Translations under genes and position numbers: made by a program
From: Granulosicoccus sp963833195
Lineage (GTDB): Bacteria > Pseudomonadota > Gammaproteobacteria > Granulosicoccales > Granulosicoccaceae
DNA length: 64,000 bases
NCBI GenBank assembly: GCA_963833195.1
Contig: CAWHXF010000027.1
Coordinates: 1,116,001 to 1,180,000, forward strand
Reading direction: 5' to 3'
Part shown: one piece after another, positions 45,970 to 54,933 of the stretch
How positions within the stretch are numbered: the stretch's first letter is position 1
Layout: every line of letters begins with the position of its first letter
The notes under the pieces: generated by a model
What the model saw: the letters and a program-made list of their open reading frames with translations, nothing else
Told to the model about the DNA's origin: nothing
Database searches by the model: none

Positions 45970-48666
45970 ATGACGACGTCCCACACGCCGATGATGCAGC
46001 AGTACCTGGGCATCAAGGCGCAGCACCCCGACTCCCTGCTGTTGTACCGCATGGGGGACTTCTACGAGCTCTTCCACGACGACGCGAAGCTCGCCTCGGA
46101 GCTGCTGGACATCACGCTCACCGCGCGCGGCCAGAGCGGCGGCGCGCCCATTCCCATGGCGGGCATCCCGTATCACTCGGTCGACGGGCACCTCGCGAAG
46201 CTCGTGCGCCGCGGGGTCTCGGTCGCCATCTGCGAGCAGACCGGCACCGTCGGCACCAAGGGGCCCGTCAAGCGCGAGGTGGTGCGCGTCGTCACGCCCG
46301 GCACGCTGACCGAGGAGAGCCTGCTGGATGCCCACGAGACGGCGCTGCTGGTGGCGCTGGCCGAGGGCGAAGGCGGTTGCACGGGCATCGCCGCGCTGGA
46401 CGTCGCCTCCGGGACGCTGACCGTGGCCGAGGTCGAGGGCGAGGAGGCGCTCGATGCGGAGCTTGCGCGCCTGGCGCCCGCCGAGCTGCTGCTGGCCGAC
46501 GGCGGCGCGTTGTCGCTGCGCCTCGCCCACCCCGCCATGCGCGCGCGTCAGCCGTGGCTGTTCGAATGTGCGGCGGCCCGGCGGCTGCTGCTCGAGCACT
46601 TCGGCACGAAGAACCTCGAGGCCTTCGGCTGCGACGACATGCAGCTCGCCGTCACGGCCGCGGCCGTCGCGCTCGGCTACGCGCGCGAGACGCACGCCGG
46701 GCGCGTCTCGCAGGTGCGCGCGCTCAAGGTCGAGCGCGCCGACGACACGATCCTGCTGGACCCCGGCACGCGTCGGCACCTGGAGCTCGTCGAGAGCGCG
46801 CACGGCCACCGCGGCGGCTCGCTCGTCGAGGTCATGGACCGCACCCGCACGCCCATGGGCGTGCGGCGCCTGCGGGCGTGGCTGCAGCGTCCCGTGCGGG
46901 ACCGCGCCCTGCTTCGCCAGCGCCAGGACCGGGTCGCCGCGCTGATCGAGCACGAGCTCTGCCGGGAGCTGACGCCGGCCCTCGGTGCGGTGGCGGACCT
47001 CGAGCGAATCCTCGCGCGCATCCGGCTGCGCACCGTCTCGCCGCGGGAGCTCGCGAAGCTGCGCACCTCGCTCGCCGTGCTGCCCGAGCTCGCCGCGCTC
47101 GCCACCACCGCGCGCGCGGCGGGCGATGCGCTCGAGCCGCTGGTGCGACCGCTGCTCGTGGAGTCGCCCGTGCGGCAACGGCTCGCTCACGCGATCATCG
47201 AGAACCCGCCCGCGCTGATCCGCGACGGCGGCATGCTGGCGGAAGGCTTCGACGCGGAGCTCGACGAGCTGCGCGGCCTCGGCAGCGACGCCACCGATTT
47301 CCTGGACGCCTTCGAGGCGCGCGAGCGCGAGGCCAGCGGTATCGCCTCGCTCAAGGTCGGCTACAACCGCGTGCACGGCTTCTACATCGAGGCGTCGCGC
47401 TCGCAGACCGCACCCGCGCACTGGATCCGCCGCCAGACGCTCAAGGGCGTCGAGCGCTACGTCACCGAGGAGCTCAAGGAGCACGAGGACCGCGTGCTCG
47501 GCGCCAAGGACAAGGCGCTCGCGCGCGAGAAGCGTTTGTGGGAAGGCCTCGTCGACGCGCTGCAGGACGAGGTCGACGCGCTCGCCGTGCTCGCGGACCT
47601 CACCGCCGAGCTCGACGTGCTGAACGGTCTCGCGGTCGCGGCGCTCGAGCTCGACTGGCACCGCCCCGAGCTCGTCGACGAGCCCGGCATCCACATCGAC
47701 GAGGGCCGCCACCCGGTCATCGAGGCCATGCTGGACGAGCCCTTCGTCGCCAACCCGCTCAGCCTCGACGGTGCGCGGCGCATGCTGCTGGTGACGGGTC
47801 CGAACATGGGCGGCAAGAGCACCTTCATGCGCCAGTGCGCGCTGATCTGCCTGCTCGCGCACACCGGCAGCTGGGTGCCCGCGAACGCCGCCACCATCGG
47901 CCCCGTCGACCGCATCTTCACGCGCATCGGCGCCTCCGACGACCTCGCGCGCGGCCAGTCCACGTTCATGGTCGAGATGACCGAATCCGCGCACATCCTC
48001 AGGAACGCCACGCCCGAGAGCCTCGTGCTGATGGACGAGGTCGGCCGGGGCACGTCCACCTTCGACGGGCTGGCGCTCGCCTGGGCCTGCGCCGAGCACC
48101 TGGCCGCCCACAACCGCGCGTTCTGCCTCTTCGCCACCCACTACTTCGAGCTGGTGCGCCTGGCCGACGAGCGCGCGGGCATAGGCAACGTGCACCTGGA
48201 CGCGGTGGAGCACGAGGGGCGCATCGTGTTCATGCACCGCATCGTCGAGGGCGCGACGAGCCGAAGCTACGGGCTGCAGGTGGCGGAGCTCGCCGGGCTG
48301 CCCGCGGCCGCGCTCGATGTCGCGCGCGAGCGGCTCGCGCTGCTCGAGAACGAGCGCGGGGCGCAGGCGTCGGCAGCCGCCTCGACGATCGAACGAGCCC
48401 CCGGGCGGAGCGGACCCGCAGCGGCGCCCCCCGACGCCTCGGGAAGCGCCGATCCGGTGGCCGCACCCGCGCTGGCGTCCGGCGCGAACAACACCGCGGC
48501 CGCCTCGCGGCCCGCCGGCGCCGCCGCCCAGCTCGATCTGTTCGCCCCGGGTGCCGCGCTCGAGCGCTACCTCGCCGCGCTCGAGCCCGACGAGCTCACT
48601 CCGCGGGCGGCACTGGATCACCTGTACGCCCTCAGACGCATCGCGACCGGCGAGGCGGACGCCTGA
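45970..48666 (+). CDS. mutS: DNA mismatch repair protein MutS
   Basis: An 898-aa MutS. The mismatch-reading Phe-X-Glu is in MGDFYELF, Walker A is GPNMGGKSTFMRQ, Walker B is SLVLMDEVGRGTS, and FATHYFEL follows. After the ATPase, a spacer of about 60 alanine/proline/serine-rich residues leads to QLDLF, a sliding-clamp-binding motif, and a tetramerisation helix at the C-terminus. Start at ATG 45970 (MTTSHTPMMQQYL). It works with the MutL encoded at 60180-62120. Confidence 0.97.
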   Translation: MTTSHTPMMQQYLGIKAQHPDSLLLYRMGDFYELFHDDAKLASELLDITLTARGQSGGAPIPMAGIPYHSVDGHLAKLVRRGVSVAICEQTGTVGTKGPVKREVVRVVTPGTLTEESLLDAHETALLVALAEGEGGCTGIAALDVASGTLTVAEVEGEEALDAELARLAPAELLLADGGALSLRLAHPAMRARQPWLFECAAARRLLLEHFGTKNLEAFGCDDMQLAVTAAAVALGYARETHAGRVSQVRALKVERADDTILLDPGTRRHLELVESAHGHRGGSLVEVMDRTRTPMGVRRLRAWLQRPVRDRALLRQRQDRVAALIEHELCRELTPALGAVADLERILARIRLRTVSPRELAKLRTSLAVLPELAALATTARAAGDALEPLVRPLLVESPVRQRLAHAIIENPPALIRDGGMLAEGFDAELDELRGLGSDATDFLDAFEAREREASGIASLKVGYNRVHGFYIEASRSQTAPAHWIRRQTLKGVERYVTEELKEHEDRVLGAKDKALAREKRLWEGLVDALQDEVDALAVLADLTAELDVLNGLAVAALELDWHRPELVDEPGIHIDEGRHPVIEAMLDEPFVANPLSLDGARRMLLVTGPNMGGKSTFMRQCALICLLAHTGSWVPANAATIGPVDRIFTRIGASDDLARGQSTFMVEMTESAHILRNATPESLVLMDEVGRGTSTFDGLALAWACAEHLAAHNRAFCLFATHYFELVRLADERAGIGNVHLDAVEHEGRIVFMHRIVEGATSRSYGLQVAELAGLPAAALDVARERLALLENERGAQASAAASTIERAPGRSGPAAAPPDASGSADPVAAPALASGANNTAAASRPAGAAAQLDLFAPGAALERYLAALEPDELTPRAALDHLYALRRIATGEADA

Positions 48667-48708
48667 GCGGTGACTTCGGGCGGCGGCGCGCGTGCTACCG
48701 TTTCGGCC

Positions 48709-49572
48709 ATGCCAGCCTTTACCCGTGCGGGACTGATAGTTCGCTCGAAGGACGCGCGCGTCGTGGACACGCTCGTGGACGCGGTCGCGCGCGTCGAGGC
48801 GCTCGGGATGGTGCCGGTCTTCGGGGAGAGCGCGGCGCAGCTGCTGCCCGGTCGCGAAGGCACCACCCTCGACAGCATCGGTGCGAGCTGCGACGTGGTG
48901 GTGGTCATCGGCGGCGACGGCACGCTGCTCGACACCGCGCGGCGGCTCGTGCACCACGGCGTGCCCATCGTCGGCGTGAACCGCGGCAGGCTCGGGTTCC
49001 TCGTGGACGTCTCGCCCGAGAACTCGCTCGAACAGCTCACGCACATCCTCGAGGGTCGCTACAGCGAGGACCCGCGCGCGCTGCTCGAGGCGCGCGTCGT
49101 GCGCAACGGCGTCGAGGTCACCGGCTCGCTCGCGCTCAACGACGCGGTGGTGCGGGTGCACGACGTGCTGCAGCTCGTCGACTTCGACGTGCGCATCGAC
49201 GGGCTGCTGGTCACGAGCCAGCGCGCCGACGGGCTGATCATCGCCACGCCGTCGGGATCCACCGCCTACTCGCTGTCGGTCGGCGGCCCCATCGTCGGGC
49301 CGGGCATCGATGCGCTGGTGATGCAGTCGATCTGCCCCCACATGCTGACCAGCCGTCCGCTGCTCGTGTCCGGGGACAGCACGATCGAGGTGCGTCTGAA
49401 GATCGACGCCCGGTCGAAGGCGCAGCTCGTCTGCGATGGGCAGGTGTACGACGACGTGCTGCCGGGCGACACCATAGAGGTGCGCCGCATCGAGCGCCGT
49501 CTCGTGCTGCTGCATCCCGACGGCTACGACTACCACCGCATCCTGCGCGAGAAGCTCAAATGGGGCGGCTGA
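48709..49572 (+). CDS. nadK: NAD kinase
   Basis: A 287-aa NAD kinase making NADP. The active-site motifs are VVIGGDGTLLDTAR, GVNRGRLGFLVD, NDAVV and GLIIATPSGSTAYSLSVGGP. Length and motif spacing are typical. Start at ATG 48709 (MPAFTRAGLI). Adjacent to recN, as in many Gammaproteobacteria. Confidence 0.96.
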   Translation: MPAFTRAGLIVRSKDARVVDTLVDAVARVEALGMVPVFGESAAQLLPGREGTTLDSIGASCDVVVVIGGDGTLLDTARRLVHHGVPIVGVNRGRLGFLVDVSPENSLEQLTHILEGRYSEDPRALLEARVVRNGVEVTGSLALNDAVVRVHDVLQLVDFDVRIDGLLVTSQRADGLIIATPSGSTAYSLSVGGPIVGPGIDALVMQSICPHMLTSRPLLVSGDSTIEVRLKIDARSKAQLVCDGQVYDDVLPGDTIEVRRIERRLVLLHPDGYDYHRILREKLKWGG

Positions 49573-49660
49573 CTTCCGCGCGCGTCGCAGAGACCTCACG
49601 ATAGGGGCCCGCGCCCCGCCCTCCTTCATCTGGAACCGACACGGAGCGTCGAGACCGCCC

Positions 49661-51307
49661 ATGCTGAACCACCTGCACGTACGCGACTTCGCGATCATCG
49701 ACGACACCGAGGTCGAGCCCGGCCCGGGCATGACCGCGCTCACCGGCGAGACCGGTGCGGGCAAGTCCATCCTGCTCGACGCGCTCGGGCTCGTGCTCGG
49801 GGCACGCGCCTCGGCGGGCGAGGTGCGCGAGGGCGCGTCCCGTGCCGAGATCACGGCCACCTTCGACGTCGCCGACGACACGCTCGCCTGGCTGCGCGAG
49901 CACGAGCTCGATGCGGACGAGGAGTGCATCCTGCGGCGCACCGTCGGCGCCGGCGGCAAGTCGCGCGCGAGCGTCAACGGCCGCACCGTCACGGCGCAGA
50001 CCCTGCGCGAGCTCGGCGCGCGGCTCGTGTCGGTGCACGGCCAGAACTCGCAGCAGGCGCTGGCACGCGGGCCCGAGCAGCGCAGGCTGCTGGACGCCTG
50101 GCGCCCGACGCCGCTCGCCGCGGACGTCGCGCGGCGGTACGAGACGCTGCGCGCGGCCGAAGCCCGGCTGACGGCGGCCCTCGACGAGAGCGCCACGCGC
50201 CAGCAGCGCGTGGATCTGCTGAGCTTCCAGTTGCAGGAATTCGAGGAGCTCGACACCGGTGGCGCGAGCGTCGCCGACATCGAGAACGAGCACCGCTGGC
50301 TCGCGAACGTCGAGAAGCTCGCCACCCTCGGCGCCGAAGCCCTCTCCGCCATCGAGGAAGGGGCGGAGCCCGCGCTCGCCGCGGCGCTGCGCCCGCTCGA
50401 GGCCTTCGCGAAGCTCGATGAACAGGTGCGCGAGGCGCTGGATCTGGTGGAGTCCGCCGGCATCCAGGTGGCCGAGGCGGCGAGCCTGCTGAACGTGCGC
50501 ACCAGCGCCCTCGAGCACGACGACGCGCGCCTGGACTGGCTGGACGCGCGGCTCGGCACGTTGCACCGGCTCGCGAAGAAGCACCGCTGCGAGCCGGGCG
50601 AGCTCGGCGCCGTGGAGCAGGCCCTGCGCGACGAGCTGGACGCGCTCACCGGCGACGGCCAGTCGCCCGAAGCGCTGGAGGCGGCGCGCGACGCGGCGCG
50701 CACGAGCTACCTCGAGGTCGCGCGCAAGCTCTCGAAGCACCGCGCGCGCGCGGCAAAGGCGCTCGCGGTCACCGTCACCGAGTCCATGCAGCATCTGGCC
50801 ATGCCGGGCGGCACCTTCCGCATCACGGTGGACACCGACGCGTCGCGTCCCGAACGCCACGGCATCGACCGCATCGGCTTCGAGGTCAGCCCGAACCCGG
50901 GCGTCTCTCCCGCGCCGCTCGCCAAGGTGGCCTCCGGCGGCGAGCTGTCGCGCATCGCGCTCGCCCTGCAGCTCGCCACCATCGAGGCAGCACCCGTGCC
51001 GACGCTCATCTTCGACGAGGTGGATGCGGGCATCGGCGGCGCGGTGGCCGACACCGTCGGGCGCCTGCTGCGCGAGGTCGGCGAGCACGCGCAGGTGCTG
51101 TGCGTGACGCACCTGCCGCAGGTGGCGGCACGCGCGCACGGGCATCTGCGCGTGACCAAGCGCGTCGCGGACGGGCGCACGCGCACCGAGCTGGATGCGC
51201 TGGACGCCGGCGGCACGCGCCAGGAGATCGCGCGCATGCTCGGCGGCGCGAAGGTCACGAAGAAGAGCCTGCAGCACGCGGCGGAGCTGCTCGCGGACGC
51301 GGGCTGA
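49661..51307 (+). CDS. recN: DNA repair protein RecN
   Basis: A 548-aa SMC-like ATPase used in double-strand-break repair. Walker A is TGETGAGKSILLDALG, the two coiled coils run from about 150 to 370 around LLSFQLQEFEEL, the signature is VASGGELSRIALAL, and Walker B is LIFDEVDAGIGG. No LexA box is visible in the 88 bases upstream, although recN is SOS-controlled in many species. Confidence 0.96.
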   Translation: MLNHLHVRDFAIIDDTEVEPGPGMTALTGETGAGKSILLDALGLVLGARASAGEVREGASRAEITATFDVADDTLAWLREHELDADEECILRRTVGAGGKSRASVNGRTVTAQTLRELGARLVSVHGQNSQQALARGPEQRRLLDAWRPTPLAADVARRYETLRAAEARLTAALDESATRQQRVDLLSFQLQEFEELDTGGASVADIENEHRWLANVEKLATLGAEALSAIEEGAEPALAAALRPLEAFAKLDEQVREALDLVESAGIQVAEAASLLNVRTSALEHDDARLDWLDARLGTLHRLAKKHRCEPGELGAVEQALRDELDALTGDGQSPEALEAARDAARTSYLEVARKLSKHRARAAKALAVTVTESMQHLAMPGGTFRITVDTDASRPERHGIDRIGFEVSPNPGVSPAPLAKVASGGELSRIALALQLATIEAAPVPTLIFDEVDAGIGGAVADTVGRLLREVGEHAQVLCVTHLPQVAARAHGHLRVTKRVADGRTRTELDALDAGGTRQEIARMLGGAKVTKKSLQHAAELLADAG

Positions 51308-51352
51308 GGGCCTGTGGCGATGCGCGCCGGGCGTTCCGACTATGCTTCGCGC

Positions 51353-51784
51353 ATGACACCCACGCCCCGTTCCGTCCGTCGGCCCCTCCTGGCTCCGCTA
51401 CTCGCGTCGATGCTGCTGATCGGCGCCTGCGCCAACGACCCGTTCTGGCTGCCCCGCGCGCACCGCATCACCATCCAGCAGGGCAACCTCGTCGACGAGT
51501 CCGCGCTCGCTCGCGTGCAGCCCGGCACGCCGCGCGAGGAGGTGCGGCGCCTGATCGGCTCCCCGGTGACCGAGACGCCCTTCCACGCGAACCGCTGGGA
51601 CTACCTCTACACCCAGGGCCCGGCCGGCAGCCGGATTCCGGCGCGACGCGTGTCGGTGTTCTTCGACGACGGCGACGCCGTGGCCCGCGTCGAGGACAAC
51701 CTCGGCGAGGTCAGCGGCGAGGAGGCGCCGGACCGACGCTGGTGGGAACGGTTCTCGCCGCTGGATCGCGAGGCGACGCTGTAG
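51353..51784 (+). CDS. bamE: Outer-membrane assembly lipoprotein BamE
   Basis: A 143-aa lipoprotein of the BAM complex that inserts beta-barrel proteins. The signal peptide ends in a lipobox (LLIGAC). The SmpA/OmlA fold is shown by NLVDESALARVQPGTPREEV, RRLIGSPVTETPFHANRWDY and a FDDGDAVARVEDN strand. Start at ATG 51353. Next to ratA/smpB, as in many relatives. Confidence 0.92.
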   Translation: MTPTPRSVRRPLLAPLLASMLLIGACANDPFWLPRAHRITIQQGNLVDESALARVQPGTPREEVRRLIGSPVTETPFHANRWDYLYTQGPAGSRIPARRVSVFFDDGDAVARVEDNLGEVSGEEAPDRRWWERFSPLDREATL

Positions 51785-51814
51785 AGGGCGCGCACGATCG
51801 CGGCACGCCGGGCG

Positions 51815-52294
51815 CTACAGCGGCGCCGCGTCCGCACCCGCGCCCGCGCCCGCACCGCCGAGCGTCGCGTCCGCCCGGCGCACGAACGCGTTGACCATCG
51901 TGTCGCACACCCGGCCGAGCCCCTTCGACAGCACTGCCCCGATGAGCTTGTTGCCGAAGTCCACGTCCACTTCGAGCTCCGCCCGGCAACCGCCGTCGTC
52001 GGTCGGCACGAAACGCCAGGTGCCGTCGAGCTTCCTGAACGGCCCGTTCTCGAGGTGCACGTCGATGCGCTCCGGGCGGGCGAGCGCGTTGCGCGTGGTG
52101 AACTGCGGCTTGCCGACGCCGGGCAGCTTCTTGGCGAAGGAGACGCTCGCGACCTGCCTGGTATCGGTGCGCTCGAGCTCCTCGGCACCGCTGCAGTAGG
52201 GCAGGAACTCGGGGTAGGATTCGACGTCGGCGACCAGGTCGAACATGGCGTCGGCCGGATGCGAAACGGTGGCCGAGCGTCTGATCACGGGCAT
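51815..52294 (-). CDS. ratA: RatA/Coq10-like START-domain protein
   Basis: A 159-aa START-fold protein. It starts MPVIRRSATVSHPADAMFDL and has VADVESYPEFLPYCSGAEEL and FGNKLIGAVLSKGLGRVCDT, typical of the RatA/Coq10 family. E. coli RatA blocks 70S ribosome association, whereas Coq10 homologues bind ubiquinone; sequence alone does not decide which applies. Divergent from smpB, the standard arrangement. Confidence 0.9.
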   Translation of the reverse strand: MPVIRRSATVSHPADAMFDLVADVESYPEFLPYCSGAEELERTDTRQVASVSFAKKLPGVGKPQFTTRNALARPERIDVHLENGPFRKLDGTWRFVPTDDGGCRAELEVDVDFGNKLIGAVLSKGLGRVCDTMVNAFVRRADATLGGAGAGAGADAAPL

Positions 52295-52358
52295 CGGGGG
52301 CGGCGGTCCCTGGTCGGCGGTTGAACGCGGCCGCCCATGATGCCCGCCGGTGCGTCCC

Positions 52359-52364
52359 TATAAT
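52359..52364 (+). promoter_or_regulatory. Perfect -10 hexamer six bases before the smpB start
   Basis: TATAAT ends at 52364 and the smpB ATG begins at 52371, so transcription would start at or next to the A of the ATG. No good -35 element is present. In DNA this GC-rich a perfect TATAAT is unlikely by chance. Confidence 0.42.
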
Positions 52365-52370
52365 GGCCGC

Positions 52371-52856
52371 ATGGCTAAAAAGAGCAAGAAGAAGTCCGGG
52401 CCGCCGGCGGGCGCGCTGATCGCGCGCAACAAGCGAGCGACCTACGACTACGCCATCGACGAGAAGTTCGAGGCCGGGGTCATGCTGCAGGGCTGGGAGG
52501 TCAAGAGCCTGCGCGAGGGACGCGTGCAGATCGTCGACGCCTTCGTGCAGATCGTGCGCATGGAGGCCTGGCTGTACGGCTGCTCCATCACCCCGCTCGT
52601 CACCGCCTCCAGCCACAACGTCACCGACGCGCGGCGGCCGAGAAAGCTGCTGCTGCACCGGCGCGAGCTCGCCCGGCTCATCGGCTCGGTGGAGCGCAAG
52701 GGCTACACCATCGTCGGCATGTCGCTGTACTGGAAGAACGGGCGCGTCAAGGCCGAGATCGGTATCGGCAAGGGCAAGCGCGAGTTCGACAAGCGCGCCA
52801 CGATCAAGGACCGCGACTGGCAGCGGGACAAGGCGCGGGTCATCCGTACGAACTGA
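52371..52856 (+). CDS. smpB: SsrA-binding protein SmpB
   Basis: A 161-aa tmRNA-binding protein for trans-translation. Core motifs are IARNKRATYDYAIDEKFEAG, LQGWEVKSLREGRVQI, and the C-terminal KGKREFDKRATIKDRDWQRD that enters the mRNA channel. Start at ATG 52371 (MAKKSKKKSG). The tmRNA gene itself is not in the adjacent sequence. Confidence 0.96.
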   Translation: MAKKSKKKSGPPAGALIARNKRATYDYAIDEKFEAGVMLQGWEVKSLREGRVQIVDAFVQIVRMEAWLYGCSITPLVTASSHNVTDARRPRKLLLHRRELARLIGSVERKGYTIVGMSLYWKNGRVKAEIGIGKGKREFDKRATIKDRDWQRDKARVIRTN

Positions 52857-52909
52857 AGGGCGCGCGAACCGATCGGCGCACGCACCGAGAGCTCGCGAGC
52901 CGTGCCACG

Positions 52910-53617
52910 TCAGTCCGCGTGCACCCGCCAGGCGTTCTCGGCGGCCCCGCCGTCCAGCCGCTTCAGCCACTCGGCGTGCGCGGCGAGCGACGCCGCATCC
53001 GGCTCGATCACCACGAGCCTCGAGTGATCGACCGTCACGGGCGCGGCGTCCGTTCCGCTTCCGTTCCCGGCGTCCAGCCCCAGGGCGCCCTGCCCGCCCG
53101 TCATGCGCAGGTAGACGTCGGCCAGGATCTCGGAGTCCAGCAGCGCGCCGTGCAGGGTGCGGTGCGCGTTCGATACCTCCAGGCGCCTGCACAGCGCGTC
53201 GAGCGTGTTGCGCTGTCCGGGGAACTGCTTTCTCGCCATGGCGAGCGTATCGGTCACGGTGCAGCGCTCGGCGAGCTTGATCGAACGCCCCGCACGCTCC
53301 AGCTCCATCTCGATGAAGCCGACGTCGAAGCTCGCGTTGTGGATCAGTAGCTCCGCGCCGTCGAGGTAGGCCAGCATCTCGTCCAGGATGTCGGGGAAGC
53401 GCGGCTTGCCGACGAGCTGCTCGTCGGTGATGCCGTGCACCTCCATGGCACCGGGGTCAACCTTGCGGTCGGGCTGCAGATAGTGGTGGAAGTTGTTGCC
53501 CGTGAGCCTGCGGTCGGTCATCTCGACGCAGCCGATCTCGATCAGCCGGTGGCCGCTCGCGGCGTCGAGTCCGGTCGTCTCGGTATCGAGCACGATCTGT
53601 CGGCGTGCGCCGGTCAT
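52910..53617 (-). CDS. dnaQ: DNA polymerase III epsilon subunit (3'-5' proofreading)
   Basis: A 235-aa DEDDh exonuclease: Exo I LDTETTGLD, Exo II HNASFDVGFIEMEL, Exo III HRTLHGALLDSEILADVY. The C-terminal segment after residue 180 is the flexible tail that binds the alpha subunit. Start at ATG 53617, overlapping the rnhA stop as ATGA. Confidence 0.95.
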   Translation of the reverse strand: MTGARRQIVLDTETTGLDAASGHRLIEIGCVEMTDRRLTGNNFHHYLQPDRKVDPGAMEVHGITDEQLVGKPRFPDILDEMLAYLDGAELLIHNASFDVGFIEMELERAGRSIKLAERCTVTDTLAMARKQFPGQRNTLDALCRRLEVSNAHRTLHGALLDSEILADVYLRMTGGQGALGLDAGNGSGTDAAPVTVDHSRLVVIEPDAASLAAHAEWLKRLDGGAAENAWRVHAD

Positions 53618-54063
53618 CGGCGGACACCCTTCGCGAGCGCGTCCATCGCGGCGTTCGCGAGCTCGTCGCAGCGCTCGTTCTCGGGGTGCCCCGCGTGCCC
53701 CTTCACCCACCGCCACTCGATGTCGTGCCGCGCGGCCAGCGCGTCGATCTCGCGCCACAGCTCCGCGTTCTTGACCGGCGCCTTCGCGGCCGTCTTCCAT
53801 CCGCGCTTCTTCCAGCCATCGATCCACTCGGTGATGCCCTTCCTCACGTACTGCGAGTCGGTCGTGAGCACCACCTTCGAGCCGTCACGCTTCAACGCGC
53901 GCAGCGCCTCGATGACGGCCGTCATCTCCATGCGGTTGTTGGTGGTGTGCGCTTCGGAGCCCGAGAGCTCGCGCTCGTGGGCGCCCGCACGCATCAGCGC
54001 GCCCCAGCCGCCGGGGCCGGGGTTGCCGCGGCAGCCGCCGTCGGTCCAGATCTCGATGTTCAA
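53614..54063 (-). CDS. rnhA: Ribonuclease HI
   Basis: A 149-aa RNase HI that cuts RNA in RNA/DNA hybrids. The catalytic carboxylates are in IWTDGGCRGNPGPGGWG, NNRMEMTAVIEAL (Glu) and TTDSQYVRKGI; the substrate-handle region is WRWVKGHAGHPENERCDELA. Coupled to dnaQ by overlap. Confidence 0.97.
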   Translation of the reverse strand: MNIEIWTDGGCRGNPGPGGWGALMRAGAHERELSGSEAHTTNNRMEMTAVIEALRALKRDGSKVVLTTDSQYVRKGITEWIDGWKKRGWKTAAKAPVKNAELWREIDALAARHDIEWRWVKGHAGHPENERCDELANAAMDALAKGVRR

Positions 54064-54081
54064 GGGCGAAAGGGAGGAAGG

Positions 54082-54933
54082 TCAGCCGGGCTGTTCGGTG
54101 TCGGACCAGCGAACGTGGCGTGCACGTCGTGCGAGCGCAAGCTCGACGACGCGGGCGCTGGCGGCGTCGGGCGCGTTGGCCAGGCCGCGTGCGCCCACCG
54201 CCACGCCGGCGCGCGCGCGCAGCCACGGGCGGCGGATGAGGGTCATGGGCACGGTCTGCTTCCTCGCACGGATGACGTAGAGCCCGGACGCGCCGCCCGC
54301 CCACGGACGCAGGCGCTCCAGCGGTGCCAGCCGGCGCAGCACGCGCTCGGCATTGACCGGCGGGCGCACGAACAACGGCTCGCCGCCGAGCACGCGGTAG
54401 TCGAGCACCGACAGCCATTCCGACACGCGCCGGCGTGACCAGAAGCGCCCGTTCCACGGCTCGTTGCGGCGACCGAGCGTCGCCAGCCTGCGTAACCCGA
54501 AGAGCCCGAAGGGCGAGAAGCCGACGATCAGCAACTGGCCGTCGTCGGTCAGCACGCGGTCGGCCTCGCGCAGCGCCGCGTGGGGCTGCGCGCAGAAATC
54601 CAGGGTGTGGAAGAAGAGCACCGCCTTCATGCTACCCGTGGCCACGGGCAGGGCCTCCACGTCGGCCTGCAGGTCGGTGGTGGGGTGCGAGCCCGTCGGT
54701 GCGTCCAGCCGGAGGCGCCGATGCAGGCCCGCCCCCGCCAGCAGGTCGCGCTCGGGCGCGCAATTGCCGATCTGCAGCCCCTGGTACCCGAACACGTCGC
54801 GCAGCCTCGAGGCGAGCACCCCCTCGAGCTCGTCCAGGATGGACTGCCCGAGCGGCGTCCCGTACCATTCGGTAAGCGGCGCCTGGGCATCCAGCCAGAC
54901 GGGCGCGCGTCGTCCTGCCAGAAGCGTTCGCAT
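54082..54933 (-). CDS. SAM-dependent methyltransferase of the rnhA-gloB neighbourhood
   Basis: A 283-aa protein from ATG 54933 (MRTLLAGRRA). It has WYGTPLGQSILDELEGVLAS and DVFGYQGLQIG near the N-terminus, FFHTLDFCAQPHAALREADR in the middle, and LLIVGFSPFGLFGLRRL; it resembles the class I methyltransferases found beside rnhA in Gammaproteobacteria. The canonical glycine-rich motif I is weak, so the reaction is uncertain. A longer start at 54972 is possible. It diverges from the lytic transglycosylase; the two ATGs overlap by two bases. Confidence 0.82.
   Translation of the reverse strand: MRTLLAGRRAPVWLDAQAPLTEWYGTPLGQSILDELEGVLASRLRDVFGYQGLQIGNCAPERDLLAGAGLHRRLRLDAPTGSHPTTDLQADVEALPVATGSMKAVLFFHTLDFCAQPHAALREADRVLTDDGQLLIVGFSPFGLFGLRRLATLGRRNEPWNGRFWSRRRVSEWLSVLDYRVLGGEPLFVRPPVNAERVLRRLAPLERLRPWAGGASGLYVIRARKQTVPMTLIRRPWLRARAGVAVGARGLANAPDAASARVVELALARRARHVRWSDTEQPG

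Noticed and set aside
49573..49660. LexA box upstream of recN
   Set aside because: No CTG-N10-CAG arrangement exists in the 88 bases between nadK and recN, although SOS control of recN is common elsewhere.
45910..50703. A very long minus-strand frame opposite mutS-nadK-recN
   Set aside because: It spans three well-conserved plus-strand genes, its composition is arginine/alanine/histidine-rich, and it contains no recognisable domain. Long antisense frames are expected in DNA this GC-rich.
52857..52909. tmRNA (ssrA) next to smpB
   Set aside because: The sequence after smpB shows no tRNA-like ends, encoded tag or CCA, and the dnaQ stop follows within 55 bases.
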